Of a stretch of DNA of 64,000 nucleotides, positions 11,701 through 24,300 are shown in pieces. This DNA is from Amoebophrya sp. A120. Its lineage: Eukaryota; Sar; Dinophyceae; Syndiniales; Amoebophryaceae. Position 1 is the first letter of the stretch; every line of letters starts with the position of its first letter. The position numbers were made by a program, and so were the translations under genes. The notes under the pieces were generated by a model. It had not been told where the DNA came from. It saw only the letters and a list, made by a program, of their open reading frames with translations, and did not search any database. Location of the stretch: contig CAJINV010000002.1 in the NCBI GenBank assembly GCA_905178155.1, positions 8,761,224-8,825,223 on the forward strand. Direction: 5' to 3'.

Positions 11701-14700
11701 TCCCACGAGCCACACACGAGCCGCTGGACCCAACACTCGAGCTGGTGAGCCTCCCACAGCTACCGTCCAAGCTCGTCACACTGCTGGCTTCGCTGGCGAA
11801 GAGATCCGCGCAGACGTAGCGTTCCTTAGTAGCAAGGTCTGCAGGGTCCCAGCGCAGATCCTCTGGCATCGATGTCAGCGAGCTGCTTCTTGACGGCAAG
11901 AAAAACCCGGGCGGCGTACTGGGAGCCGCGGCTTCATGATCTACTGGGGTACCTACTTCGCTGAAAGTATGCATCAACGACCGACCCCCGTTAGATGTCG
12001 TTGAGCCCTTTCCGCCGCAGCGGGTGCTTTGCGGCGACGCAGCGGGTGATGTCAGCGGGACAGAGATAGTCGAACACCGAGATACCACCTCGGGCGAGCC
12101 GTCGCAAGCACGCTCATTCCCGACGAAGCATGCCAGGGCCGCCAGCTGGAGTGTCTCCGGGCCCTTGGCACCAGCATCCGACGGGACGCTACTCGAAGCG
12201 GTGGAGCATGCGGCCAGTGACCGCGCGCTCATCTGCCGCTCAAACTGTTGAAAGCCATGGTGCATCTCAGGTTTTGGGCGGCCTTCGTCTTCTTCAGAGG
12301 CAGCTTCTGACGGTCCAGCATACGAACCGACCGGGTGATCGTCTTGTCGATCGGGTAGAAGTCGTGCGGGCGCGCCTTGGATATCTACGCCTGCTCGTGG
12401 TTTTCCTCGTCTTTCGCTGCGATAGTGCGTTGCGGCCCCTGCTCGACCACTTCTTTCCGCCGCGGCGAGCGCCATCCCTACATCAGCTCCCGGACTTTCG
12501 TCCTCGGGGGAGGCGTCCTCTGAGGAAAGCGCACTCTCTTGCGCCCCAGCCTCCCGCTCTGCACCGCTCGTCATTTCCACCAAAGACTCCAGCGTCTTCA
12601 CGCTGTTGCACCCCGGCGTGGTTTGTTGGTCCGTGTTTGGAGATGAACAAGGCGGGTGCTGGTACGGGCCGCTGTATTTTGCTGCTTTTTTCATCTGCTC
12701 TAGTGTGGCCGAATGCTGGTCCCCGCTCGTAAGGTTCATTGCAGTGTGCTCGTCTGGCTCTTTCTGCACGACCTCCTTCGGCTCTACCGCCAGCTGAAAT
12801 CGAGGGCCCCGTCCCCGCGACCTATCAAGAGTCTCGGCGGCAGCGTTTAACACACTGCTGGTGCTGCTGGGTGGGGGCGTAATCTGCCGAGTGAAAAAGG
12901 CCGGCTCTTGCTCTAGAGGGCCGCTGAAGGATATGGTAGGCCCCGCAGCTCTGGTATTCGCACAGCCCGCATTTTGAGCGCTCTGAAGTGGCTGCTTACG
13001 CAGCGCCTGCCTTCGTGTCGGCGACTTTTCTCCATCTTCGGCCGCGTACTGGTCGAAACATGGGGCTGCTGGTGCTGCTGCAGCTGCACCTTCCTCTTTT
13101 TCCGCATTACCACGTTTGCCGGCGACGTGGTGCTGGCGAATGACCTTGGCTAGTGCGTCTTTGGCTGGAACACGACCAGCGTCCCCGGGTTTTGTTGTAT
13201 CGCCCCCCGCCACTGCTGCTGCGCTCTTTCCGATTTTGCATCTACTCGACGCACTTTCGTCCTCGTCGACATGCATCTCTGCGTCTGTCATCTCCAGGTC
13301 ATCTGCAGCTCCGGAGGAAACGAACTGAGGACACGAACCGGACTTTTTGAAATTCAGCAACTCGGCCGCACACGGGGATAGGAAATTGGAGGTCCATGTG
13401 TGTCTCCTCCGCTGATCGCGCTTCACAAAAATCGAGTTGCCACTGCGGTCCGGACCTTCTTGAAGATGCTCTTTGTTTTCACGATCAGAATCTGCCTGTA
13501 CGAGATGATCTTCCGCCGTACGAACATCTTGTCCTGAGGTTCCGTGTTCTTGTTCTCCTGCGGTATGGCTTGTTCCTGGCTGGGCACGAACAACCTGTGG
13601 AAGGTGGTCAACATCTCCCGGCCCGGCTGCTGACCCTCCTGCTGCCCGCACCGCAGATGATGAAGATCCGCCTGCTCGCAGCTGACCACTCTTTGAAACA
13701 GAACAACGGCGGGAGGGAGAACATCCCAGCGTGGTGTCGAGCTTGCTCCAGTGTAGTTGCTCGCCGTTCATCACTTTGTAATTCCGTTCCGCAATGTCGT
13801 ACGCCAGAACCATCGGTTCGACGGAGAAACTCATCAGATCCTCCTTCTCCCCGCAAGCCGTCCACAATGCATGGATCACTTCGAGAAAACCCTCCACAAT
13901 GCGGTTTACGGCCGTAAACTCGGTGAAGTCGCAGCCCGGCCCCGCGCACGTGTGGCTGCAGAGCCACCGCTGGATCGCGTTCCGGAGCACACGCAGGATC
14001 GCTACTTGCTTCTTCACGATCGACTGCGCGACTGCGGTCTGCTGTTGCTGGTCGTTCGCGTCCGCATCGGGGGACTTTCTTCGTTTCTCGCGTTTCGCCT
14101 CCTTTGCCCGCGCTGCCAGAAGAACGCTGATGTGTTCCCGCAGCCGGTTGCTCCACAGCTGGAGCAAGGCTATTCGCTTCTGCTCGAGGGCCGCCGCAAT
14201 AGCGCTCGGGGGGTGGTTTCTGTGGTCCACAACGATGTTGTTTCTCTCCCGTTCCTCCTCCTCCTCGTCTAGATCGCAGTCGCTGCTGTTCGGCGCGCAG
14301 GAACTGTTCAGCGAGGAGGCAATACTGCTCGGAGAATCCGAATCTTCTTCTTCCCCTAAGAGTTCTCCTCCTTCAAAATGCTCTACTTCATCCGCTGAAT
14401 CACTAACGCGTTGTCCTCGGGGGACTCGTGTGAACCCCGATGCGCTGCGGGGTGGGCGGGACGTGGAAAGACGCAAGCTCGTGGGTCTACTTTCGTGACT
14501 ATTGATTGGCCCCAGCGGCGACCGGCTCCTCGAGCGACTGGAGATCCGCCCATTGACCAATCTTTCCGGGAAAAAATCTTGTACTTGCGTTTCCCTCATC
14601 GTACCGGCCTGCTGCTCCCTTGCAGTTCCCGGCGGGTCGTCAAGTTGGCTCAGAGGCACTTCTGCCGCTAAAACTTTCCGCCAGCCGTGGTGGTGAAAAA

Positions 14701-14995
14701 ACAATTGCAGTGCCGGGCGATTGAACAACAGCTCCGAGATGGCGAAAAAAAGTGCCATCGCATGAAAAACCACCGGAAACAGGACCAACTGCCGCTGCTG
14801 CATCTTCTTTAAAAAGGGGATGAAACGCAAACATTTGAATCTGCTCTTCCTCCACATCTTCGTAATGTGGAAGTTGTCTTCTCGCAGTACTACTACTTCT
14901 TCTCCTCGTGGTGCAGCAGGCTGAGGTGATGTAGAGGTGGTCACGGCTCTTGCTAAACGGGGAGAAGAATTCCTCCTTCGCGGAAAGACCCTCAT
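8759..14995 (-). CDS. First large exon (about 2,079 codons) of a giant disordered protein
   Basis: The ATG at 14993-14995 has an in-frame TGA a few codons upstream and opens a 6.2-kb frame. Near residues 60-95 there is one strongly hydrophobic segment (LVLFPVVFHAMALFFAISEL), a candidate membrane anchor. The rest is mostly Ser/Glu/Arg-rich and probably disordered, with folded-looking islands near residues 310-420 (WLCSHTCAGPGCDF, IVEGFLEVIHALW) and 1800-1950 (FPELYVQIRQELRSFYTNRD; LTEWWQKLEERFSIL). The open frame runs on to 8651 with a second hydrophobic tail, but that tail contains the intron motif TTTTGTCATGC, so I end the exon at a GTTGTC donor (first intron base 8758), in phase with the exon at 8418. 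A single gene from here past the left edge would encode over 4,400 residues. No family recognised. Confidence 0.65.
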
Positions 14996-17900
14996 GATCG
15001 AATGTGTTCAAATGCTTCTTTGTCGGATGCGAAAAATTGACGGTGCAGTAGTGGCCAGGATTTCCAGCTCATGGTCAAGCTACCGCAGTAGAGGTTGAGA
15101 CTTTCTTGAAAGTACCCAAGTCAGCATACCGGTGCTTACCCAAAAGCAACGGATCACGAGGACTACTGCTGCTCTTTTCGAACTTCGAAGCCTTTTCTCG
15201 TTCGCTATCGTTGTTGATGTCCGCAGATGAAATTTCAGCTGCCGTTCCTCCGTCGATTACTGGCAGCGAACTTCATAAGTTGGCAACCCGTACCCGGTTT
15301 TTCAAGACACAAAAACTTATGCTAGTCTAGATAAGAATATGCTTGCGTTTTTCACAGAACGAGCTAAGATACAAGGAGTCTATCTCAGTCCCTTTGTCTT
15401 CTGCAGTGGGTGCTCGTTATTTTCGTTCGCGAATTCCAAGTCGTGGTGCTGGAAATAAAAAACGCAAATAAATATCGTACACGAGGTTCATACACACGTT
15501 TTCAGTATGTTCCTGCTATGTTCGTGCTAATGATTTATCATGGATGTATGTGTAAAAAAAGACTTTCTAAAACGGCATTTTTTTGATACGCGTTGGCCTC
15601 ATAAAAAGTTGAATTTCGGAGGCAAAAGCAAAAAAGATTTTCTCGTTCAGTCAAGACGAGAAGATGAAGCAGCAATCGATGGTCTGATAGTAGCCAACTT
15701 CCAGACACAGTTTTTGAATCGTCAATGGCTTGACGGGTAATGATCGATCGCTGCCTAACTGCTACTTCTGAACTTTCCTTGAGTACTAAAAATTATCGTA
15801 CGAGAAAAAATATACTTCGCCGCGCGGCATGAAAATACTAGAGTATAGACTGCGACTGCTCACAACTGCTCCGATACCAACAATCAGAATCTGCGGCTAA
15901 GACGCGCGCCACTCTTTCAAATAGTCGTATCCGGAGTGGAAGTTGTGGTCCAGATGAGTGTACAACTACAGAGGTACTTTAAAAACTACTTTCTTCTACT
16001 TATGTAGAACTCGTATATTGCTGTGTGGAATCAGCAGAAAAAAAATGGTTTATGTATCTTTGTTTCGGACTTCCATGACCTTGACACTGTTGATATGGGT
16101 AAACACATTGAATCCGTAGCTCGCCTAGCTGTATTCTTTTTGGATGGCGAATTCCTAAAGGTGGGGTACCCAGTTCAGACCGCTCTGGTCCGCATCGCGG
16201 TGGCCAGCGCTGCCTCGTCGTTTTCTTTTATGTAGTACTTGCTCGACGCAAAGCGCAGGCTACCCCCTGCGCGCCGACTGCGAAAATAATTGTTCGTCTT
16301 GTTCTTGCGAGTATCGATGAGGAATCGTGAGTCACATCAGTGTCAGAACTGAGACGCCGAGAAATCAAAGCCAGCTTTCGGGTCAAAAGGACACTTGTTG
16401 AGGCCATGGCCATACCTGAAATGCAAATGCGAACGCGGACAAGCGACGCAACATCTGTTAGAAAGCGCCACAGCATGCATTTTCCCCACAAACCGTACCT
16501 GACTCTGACTGTGACTCATGAGTGAATTCGATACGAATGATTCCGAATGAATGCCGCAGGTGTAGGAGTTGTAAGGCGTAGGAGTAGAGCACTTGGATGG
16601 CTGTGATATTACCCCGTGGCGCTTTACACTCTATGTAGCTCTGCCGGTGCCGCCGCTAACCACCAGAAGCAAAAAAAATTAGGGGCGCCTACAAAACAAA
16701 CTTAAATCAGGGCTGTGTATGTTTTTCTATTTTTTTATCACGATGAGCTGTCTGCTTTCTGTATGTAAAAATTTTACCGACAATATTCCGTACTACTAGT
16801 TGTACTATCCGTTTTTTGTTTACAAAGCCCGACCAGATCCATAAAACAATCCGCGAGATGTTACAACACTCGAATCTTCAATCACCCTCACCCTGCTGGA
16901 AAAAGAAGGGCGCGAAGAGATAAGGATGACGTCTATCGCTTGAAAAATGTGAGGAGCTTTACAATTGCTTCAGGTGGAAAATAGTAAAGCGCTACTCGGG
17001 CTAAAAAAATCAACACTAAATATCTATTGCTTGTCGTTCTTCTTGTAGAATCTACGAGTTGTATGATATTCTTTTTTGTCTCGATTGAAATCTCTTATAG
17101 CTCCAGCTACTGCAAACCTAAAACGGCTCGGCCAGAAACAGATGAGCGGACTGTCAGAGAAAATTTGATGTACTGCATTGAAAACTCGATAGTTCATAGA
17201 TTTTCAGAGTAGATTAGTTACATTCTTTGAGCTCAGAATTACAAGCTAGAATTAAGTTTTGAACGAGGAGGCGGACTTGCCATCAAATCGGCTACGCAAC
17301 ACTAGGGCGTTATGCTTGGTTACGTCCTCTTATGGTCCAGATAAAAATTTTTGGCTTTTGTCACTAGTGGCGAAATACAACTACGTATTCTAATATCTTT
17401 CACAGCTGCTATCGCTGCACCTTTCCAGGGTTTATATTTTCATCTTCGTTCCTCCATGGCTTTTCGTCGTGTGCCATACCAATTTCATTCAGAGTTCGAT
17501 CGGGAAAACGGGAGCTTTTCGTAAAAACGACTGCACTTTTCGCATGCAACCGCTGCCAAAGTTGAGCAGAAAATCAGGTGGCATGTTCTCGCACGATCAA
17601 CTTGACACAAGATCCTCCATGCAGACGTCAACAAAAACATCACGTATGGCTCCAAAATTCCTGAAAAAAAGAATGGATGCGCAGTTGTGAACTACAAGAC
17701 TGCAATTTTATGTTGATGCGAACACTAGTGAACAACAAACACACCATCATGAGGCCTCAATACATAGATATTTACTGTTGCTCGATGTATTCAATTCCAA
17801 CTGACAACGTTCATCTGCAGCTCGGCAATACGAATTCGGAGTGCAAGTGAAAAATGATTTATGTCCTCATGTATCGCGACGTGGAGGCGATTTGGTTTCA

Positions 17901-18323
17901 CACCGCCCTAGCAGGTGCTGAACATTTTCGAAAGGATGTCGTTGTCGGAAGCAAGAGGCAAAATACGAGGACTGGAATATCAGGCTGCCGCAAAAACAAA
18001 ACTAACACTAGGGCTGCCTTAGATAAATGACTCCTTATCTACCCGTCGGTGAGAGAAGCAACAGCTCAGCAATGGCTTCCTATGCATGTGGCGGCAATCG
18101 GAGATTTCCGTGCGGTTATAGTGCTGCACTTCAACATGTTTAAAGAACTTATGGCGAGGCACGAGGCGTACGCTGGAGATGAGTCAAAAAGTACCAGCTG
18201 ACCAGAAAAATCAGTGCAAAACAAAATTAGTGTGAGTGACAAAACTTAAAAATCCAGTCAGTTCGTTGATGCCCGACATTGGTGCGCTATATGAAGCTGA
18301 ACTTGATGAAGTTCCATTTTTTT
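14996..18323. other. Intergenic spacer, 3.3 kb
   Basis: This lies between the end of the anoctamin gene and the start of the giant gene. Only short scattered open frames are present on either strand, with no coding bias, repeats or RNA genes that I can support. Base composition is more A/T-rich than in the genes. Confidence 0.6.
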
Positions 18324-21300
18324 TTACAACAGGTCGCTGTACTCGTAACCAAAGTGCCCGAGATGCACAAAGAAGTTTTCGTCATCTTCCTTAATCGGCG
18401 GTTCTTGCCCAAGTTCTGGCCGCATGTGCACGACACTTCTGCTGCCTACCCAATGCTCGTTTCCCCGTCCACGCTCTTTTGTCCCTGGACCGCCTGCAGG
18501 TGATGAAGGTGCAGCTGCTGCCTCTGACGTCGAAGAAGCTGATTCATCGTCGCCCTCTTCGGATGAGGCGCCGTCTGATGTGTCCTCCTCGTCTTCCATT
18601 TTCTGCAGTTCTACCGCACCACCACCGCCAGGACTAGGACCACAACTTCTTTCCGACTGCGATACTTCGGTTTCGGCGTCCGAGGTGGCGAGATCATCTC
18701 CAGGAGCATCATGTCCGAATACGTTACCGCCCCCAATCACCTGGTCGAGCAGCAGCCGGTGCCGGCTGACGATGGTCTTCATACTCGATGGTATGATCGG
18801 GATGAAAAACTCCAACGAGTACTTCATCAACCCCAAGATGCACAGCAAGAAGCAGAAATTGAACCAGTCTTCGCTCCGGCCGCCCACCTCCTGCTCAGGG
18901 TGGCTTTCTCCTGCTAAGATCGAGCTGCCATTCGACCCACTGATGCTCGGCGAGGACCCCAGTGCAGCTGCAGCACTTGATTCTGATTCAACGCTGTTCG
19001 TCGCCGCCGGAGGCTGAGACTGGCTAGCAGTACTGGGGATAACTCGGAACGTCCAGACGAGGAGTGCCGCGTTTGTCACCAACGAAAACCAGGAAACCAG
19101 CTCTAGGAGGTACAGCCACGAGCCAATTCCCACGCAGCGACGCGGAGTTGGGCGCCGGTGATACTTGAAAATCTGTTTTTAGACAAATGAATTTTGCGAG
19201 AGAGATAGTCAGCCGTTGGTCTGCATCATCCATTACCATTTATTCTACTAAACAGGTGTATACGTAGCATGAAAGAAGATCAGACCAGCTCCAATAAACG
19301 CTTTTTTCAGCACAGAAAGTTTTAGGATTTGCAAGTTGCGGTGCAAAGCACTAAATCAGACTGGTGCCAGCGAGGGTGTCATCATACGAGACCCTGAAAG
19401 ATACAATCTTGCGTGCTGGCTCCACAGAATTGTAACCACAATGTCTGTGCGTGAAAGCTACAAAAGCCCAACTGGCACCGTCATGACTCTTCAAACTGGC
19501 ATGCGTAATCACAACTAAAAAACCTCAATAAACGCATCCCAAAAATGCAAATCCAAATCAGACCAGCTCCAATAAACGCGTTTCTCAGCACCGGTAAGGC
19601 TAGCCCCCGCGAGTTGCGGCCCAGAAAGCTACTAAGACTGGTGCCAGCGAAGGTTGTCATCATATTAAATCGACAGTGACGATATGGTCTGTCGCACACA
19701 CGCGAATTACAATATACAGCCCCAAAACGGTACGGGCACATAATGACACTGCATAAACGAAATAGCAAGAATCAGACCAGCTCCAATAAACGCGTTTCTC
19801 AGCACCGGAAAGTCTAGCCCCCGGGAGTTGCGGCCCAGGAAACTACTCAGACTGGTGCCAGCGAAGGTTGTCATCATAACAAATCGAGATTTGGATTGAT
19901 GATATGGTCTATCACAATAAACATACAGCCCCACCACGGCACATAAGGACACTGCATAAACGAAATCGCCAGAATCAGACCAGCTCCAATAAACGCGTTT
20001 CTCAGCACCGGAAGGTCTAGCCCCCGGGAGTTGCGGCCCAGGAAACTACTCAGACTGGTGCCAGCGAAGGTTGTCATCATAGACATAAGAATTCAAGCTC
20101 GAAGCGACTTTCGCGTTCAAAACCCTAAAACGCAGAAAACAAATAGGACTCTCAGTACCTTGTAGCTGTCGATGCGTATTTCAATGAGCCCCAGAATCAT
20201 CGCGAAAAGGGGCGCCAGCGGAAACACGACGGAAAAAAGCGTGACATCGCCGAACAAAACCACGATCTCGACCCAATCCTCAAAAGTCCCGTCTAGCTCG
20301 TGGTCGCCGTAAGGCTGCTTATCCATCATGTCAGTGAGCAGCAGCTTCAGCGACCGCCACGGGTGTTGTTTCTTCGAAATCGATGTCGTATCCTTCACTT
20401 CCGCACCACTTTCCATCGGGGCCGCCTTCTTCCTGAGCGGACTTGTTTCCAACTCAACGGAGGTAGTAGTGCTTGCGACCTCCGATACAACAGTACAACT
20501 AGACTGCTGCTCGTCTAATGCGGTCCCCGCGACGAGCGTAGAACCAGCGTACGTTCTGCCAAAGTCCCGCTCCAAATCCCAGTCCGGCGCTCTCGGTGCT
20601 GTGCTGATGGGAACGCATGCCTTCGATTTATCACAGCTATCGCTGGTCTCGAAATGAAGCTTCACCGGCGAGAAGTGCTGCTGTTGTGCAATCGCGCCTC
20701 CAACCGGGGCGGCCACCGAGGCAACATCTTGCGGTCCTGCAGGAGCGCCGCTAGTGCGGTTGCAATCCCCTTCTTCATCAGCAGCGGTCGTCTCGGCACT
20801 ACTGCTGGTTGTGGCAGCTCCAGCTGGTGATCCACCAAACCTCCTCGACAGCTTCGCGGACACCACTGCACCTGCGGAAGAAAAGTTCGTCAAGTTGCAG
20901 TGAGTTCATATTTCCAAAAAGAAAAAAGATTGAAAGAAACAAAGTAACGCGTCCGTATTGCAAGCAGCACTCTCACGGCAGGCAAAATGAATCGTAGATC
21001 GGCAAGGACGACGGGCCAATTCCGAGTGAAGAAAAGCAAATAGAGTGGACCCAAAACAACGATGCACGCACTTCTTCGGCGCAAACCGTCTGTCAGCTCC
21101 ATGGTTTGACCCGGCAGTTTGGCCGCAGAGCGACCCTACGCAATGGCTTTTCGCAACAGCAGAGATGCTGTGCAAGAATCCAAGTATGCGCACCTGCCAC
21201 GACAAGGAATATGAAGCAGGACCGCGCAGGAGGCTTGCGCCGTCAACCACGCGATCTTTTTCTAGGACGCTACTGGAGCCGAAACACCACAGGGAGCACA

Positions 21301-24300
21301 GAAGGCCCAGAGGTGCTCGAAGCGAGTTCAGTATCGCTGTGCAAGAGGAAAAGTGCTGCACAGCATGGCATCCGAAATCTACATTTCAAATACACGTAGA
21401 TTCTACTCAGACATCTAAGGAAGTTTGTCCAGCATATGCAGCCGCGCCCGTAGGAGCAGCTGCTTACTCGGACACTTACTGCGAATGTTTGAGAAACGGA
21501 TAGACATTTTCTCAAAAGTTGTCATCATTTCGGTCTTGCTCGCACTTCTTGCTCTTGGAGGTTACACCTGTAGATCACCAAGGTTGCGCCAGTTTCGAAT
21601 GGGAAAAATCGAAAGACGACGTAGTATGAGCCGAGTGAAGGTAGACTGCCACGCCATACAGCGCGACAGTCTCCTAAACTCTTCTATTGGTTTCCCGAGA
21701 GGATCATAGGACGGAGGGTACAGAATAAAACCTTCTAACCTTCACGAACGCGGGGAGTGCAAAATGTAAATTTCTCTCAGACTGCACCTTGGCACTGAAT
21801 TATTGACAGATGAAAGGCAGACTGCTAGTTTATCCCGAAGCTCAGCACTGGAAATCTGTCAGCTCCATGGTTTGACCCGGCAGTTTGGCCGCAGGGCGAC
21901 CCTACGCGATGGCTTCTCGCAGCAGCAGGAGATGATGCTGCGCACGAATCCAGGAATGCGCACCTGCCGCGACAAGGAATATGAGGCAGGACCGCGCAGG
22001 AGGCTTGCGCCGTCGACTACGCGGACTTTTTCTAGGACGCTACCGAAGCCGAAACACCATAAAGAGCACAAGAGGCCCACGGGTGCTCGAAGCGGGTTCG
22101 ATATCGCTGCGCAAGAGGAAAAGTGCTGCACAGCATGGCATCCGAAATCTACATTTCAAATACAAGTGAATGTCAGACATCTAAGGAAGTTTGTCCAGCA
22201 TGTGCAGCCGCCCCCGTAGGAGCAGCTGCTTACTCGGACACTTACTGCGAATGTTTGAGAAACGGATAGACATTTTCTCAAAAGTTGTCATCACGGAGGT
22301 TTAGATCAACAGCGAAGTCAGAACGATTTTTCGGGAGTGCTCAGTTCATCGAAATGTGTGCTGCATGGTTTGACTCGGTGGTTTGGCCGCATAGAGTGAC
22401 CTTACACATTTTAGCGCTCCCACCGCGACAAGGAATATGGAGCAGAAGACATCAGGAGACGACAAAAAAGCGCCTCAACCGAAGTCCCTTGTTCTGGGAC
22501 GCTACCGAACCCGTAAAACTACGAAAATCAGCTAATATTGCTGGTTAGTGCACGGGAAAACTCGGCATCGCTGCACAAGAGGAAAGTACTGCGCAGCATG
22601 ACATCCGGGTAAATTTCTCACGAGATCGCCTTGTTTTCGGAAGAGCAAACAGACATTTTCAGACATCTAAGGAAGTTTGTCCAGCATACGCAGCTACAGC
22701 ATTCACTGCAGCCACTTAGTAGGACACTTACTGCGAATGTTTGAGAAACGGTGTATGCTGTATCTCAAAAGGTGTCATCATTGGAGAAAATGCACTTACC
22801 GCGAAAGACCCAATTTTAAAATCAAAATCTATCGCTCGTCTCGCAGAAAAACAGGAAACCAGAGCCACTACATTAAAGATCAGTACCATACAGCTCCCAA
22901 ACGTTGCTGAGCGCCTGGATGAGAAAAATCAGCGCGTAGTTGAACTGCAGCTCTTCAACACACGCCCCTCCGTCGCGCACCACCTGCCCGCCCTCGACAC
23001 AGCCTTCCACGTAGGTTTTAGCGAAACCGATGTAGAAGAACACGTTGAAGTTGTTGATAAAGCGGAAGATGAAAAGCTTGACGATCAGTGCGTTGCAAAA
23101 CCGTCTCCGGCTCGGGTAATTCTCCCACTCGTTAAGCGTTCGGGCCAGCGTGTCGCCGAGCGTGTTGAAAACATTGATTTGGATCGTGTTCAGCCAACCG
23201 GTCGAAATTTGAATGAACTTTACGGCGAGCACGTGGTCAGGGGTCGTCTGTCATTTTCATTACGTTGATACTAGTAAGTTGCATCACAAATCAAAACCGC
23301 TGAGAGCCGAGTCGTCATACTGGACGATGTGAACTAAAAATTTAAAGTTAAAGATTGAAAGCAATGTGTCGCGTTGATAGTGATACGGCTTCTGATTTCA
23401 CAGAGCAACCGACCGTGGAGACACGAGGTTATTGTGCGCGTCAAGCGGCACCCGAATCGACCAAAACTGTCACTGAAACGGGTGCTTGACAAAATGACGC
23501 GGGAATGGACGGTTCCTCTCTTGAATGAAAATAGCATCACCAACTGATATCGAAGGTTCCGGCGGGCGCGGAAAAGCCGGCGAGACAAGAAGAGAACCAT
23601 GCCACTGCAGGGGGAAGCTAAGCGTGCGAAAACTGGATCGACAGTCAGTGCCCGAAGGAAAGAGGTAACCTCCGATGGAGTTCGAGTGAAGGAGAGAGTG
23701 GATGACGATTGTCAGGCCTTGATAGTGATGCGGTTCCCCACAACACAGAGGTAAGCCGACCGTGGAGAGACCCCGAACAATTTCCGCGTCAAGCGGCACC
23801 CAAGTCGACAAGAAATTGCCACCGAAACAGGTGTTTGACAATATGACGCGGGATTGCGGTAAAAAGTACTGGCGATTTCGCCGAGGCAGAATGACGCCAA
23901 AGAGCAAAGTACAAACATGTGATGAGGCGGCGAGGGCGACCTGTGTCGAAGACAGCGTCGGTGTCAGCGGCGCTAGGGGGCGCGTCCTGGTCTAAACTGG
24001 TGGGAAGCAGGTGACAGAAAAAAGAAGCGAATGACGATTGTCTGGCCTTGATAGTGATACGGTTCCTCACAACACAGAGGTAAGCCGACCGTGGAGAGAC
24101 CTGAAACAATTTCCGCGTCAAGCGGCACCTAAATCGACAAAAAGCTGTCACTGATACAGGTGTTTGACAATATGACGCGGGAAGTGCACACATACCTTAA
24201 AGGTGGACACAGACGTCAGCAAAAAAACGGCTTTCAACCCAAAACAAAAGTCGCTGTGCGACCTCGACACAATCGCCAAGGACGTGCGCAGGTCACTAGA

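Noticed and set aside
13794-14498. Plus-strand 234-codon frame, and similar frames at 26587-27288 and 5114-5788
   Set aside because: They lie antisense to strongly supported minus-strand exons and show no independent coding signal.
15106-18240. Small plus- and minus-strand frames in the 3.3-kb spacer
   Set aside because: All under 90 codons, no coding bias, no homology I can name.
19481-20086. Three similar minus-strand frames (MMTTFAGTSLSSFLGRNSRG...) as duplicated exons of the anoctamin
   Set aside because: Neighbouring exons join perfectly without them (IRIDSYK to IFKYHRRPTP), the anoctamin family has no such segment there, and copy 1 has lost the frame; recent duplication explains the shared open frame.
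23374-24182. Regularly spaced repeats as a CRISPR array
   Set aside because: Repeats are about 135 bp and diverged, spaced by over 190 bp, and lie in a spliced intron of a eukaryotic gene.
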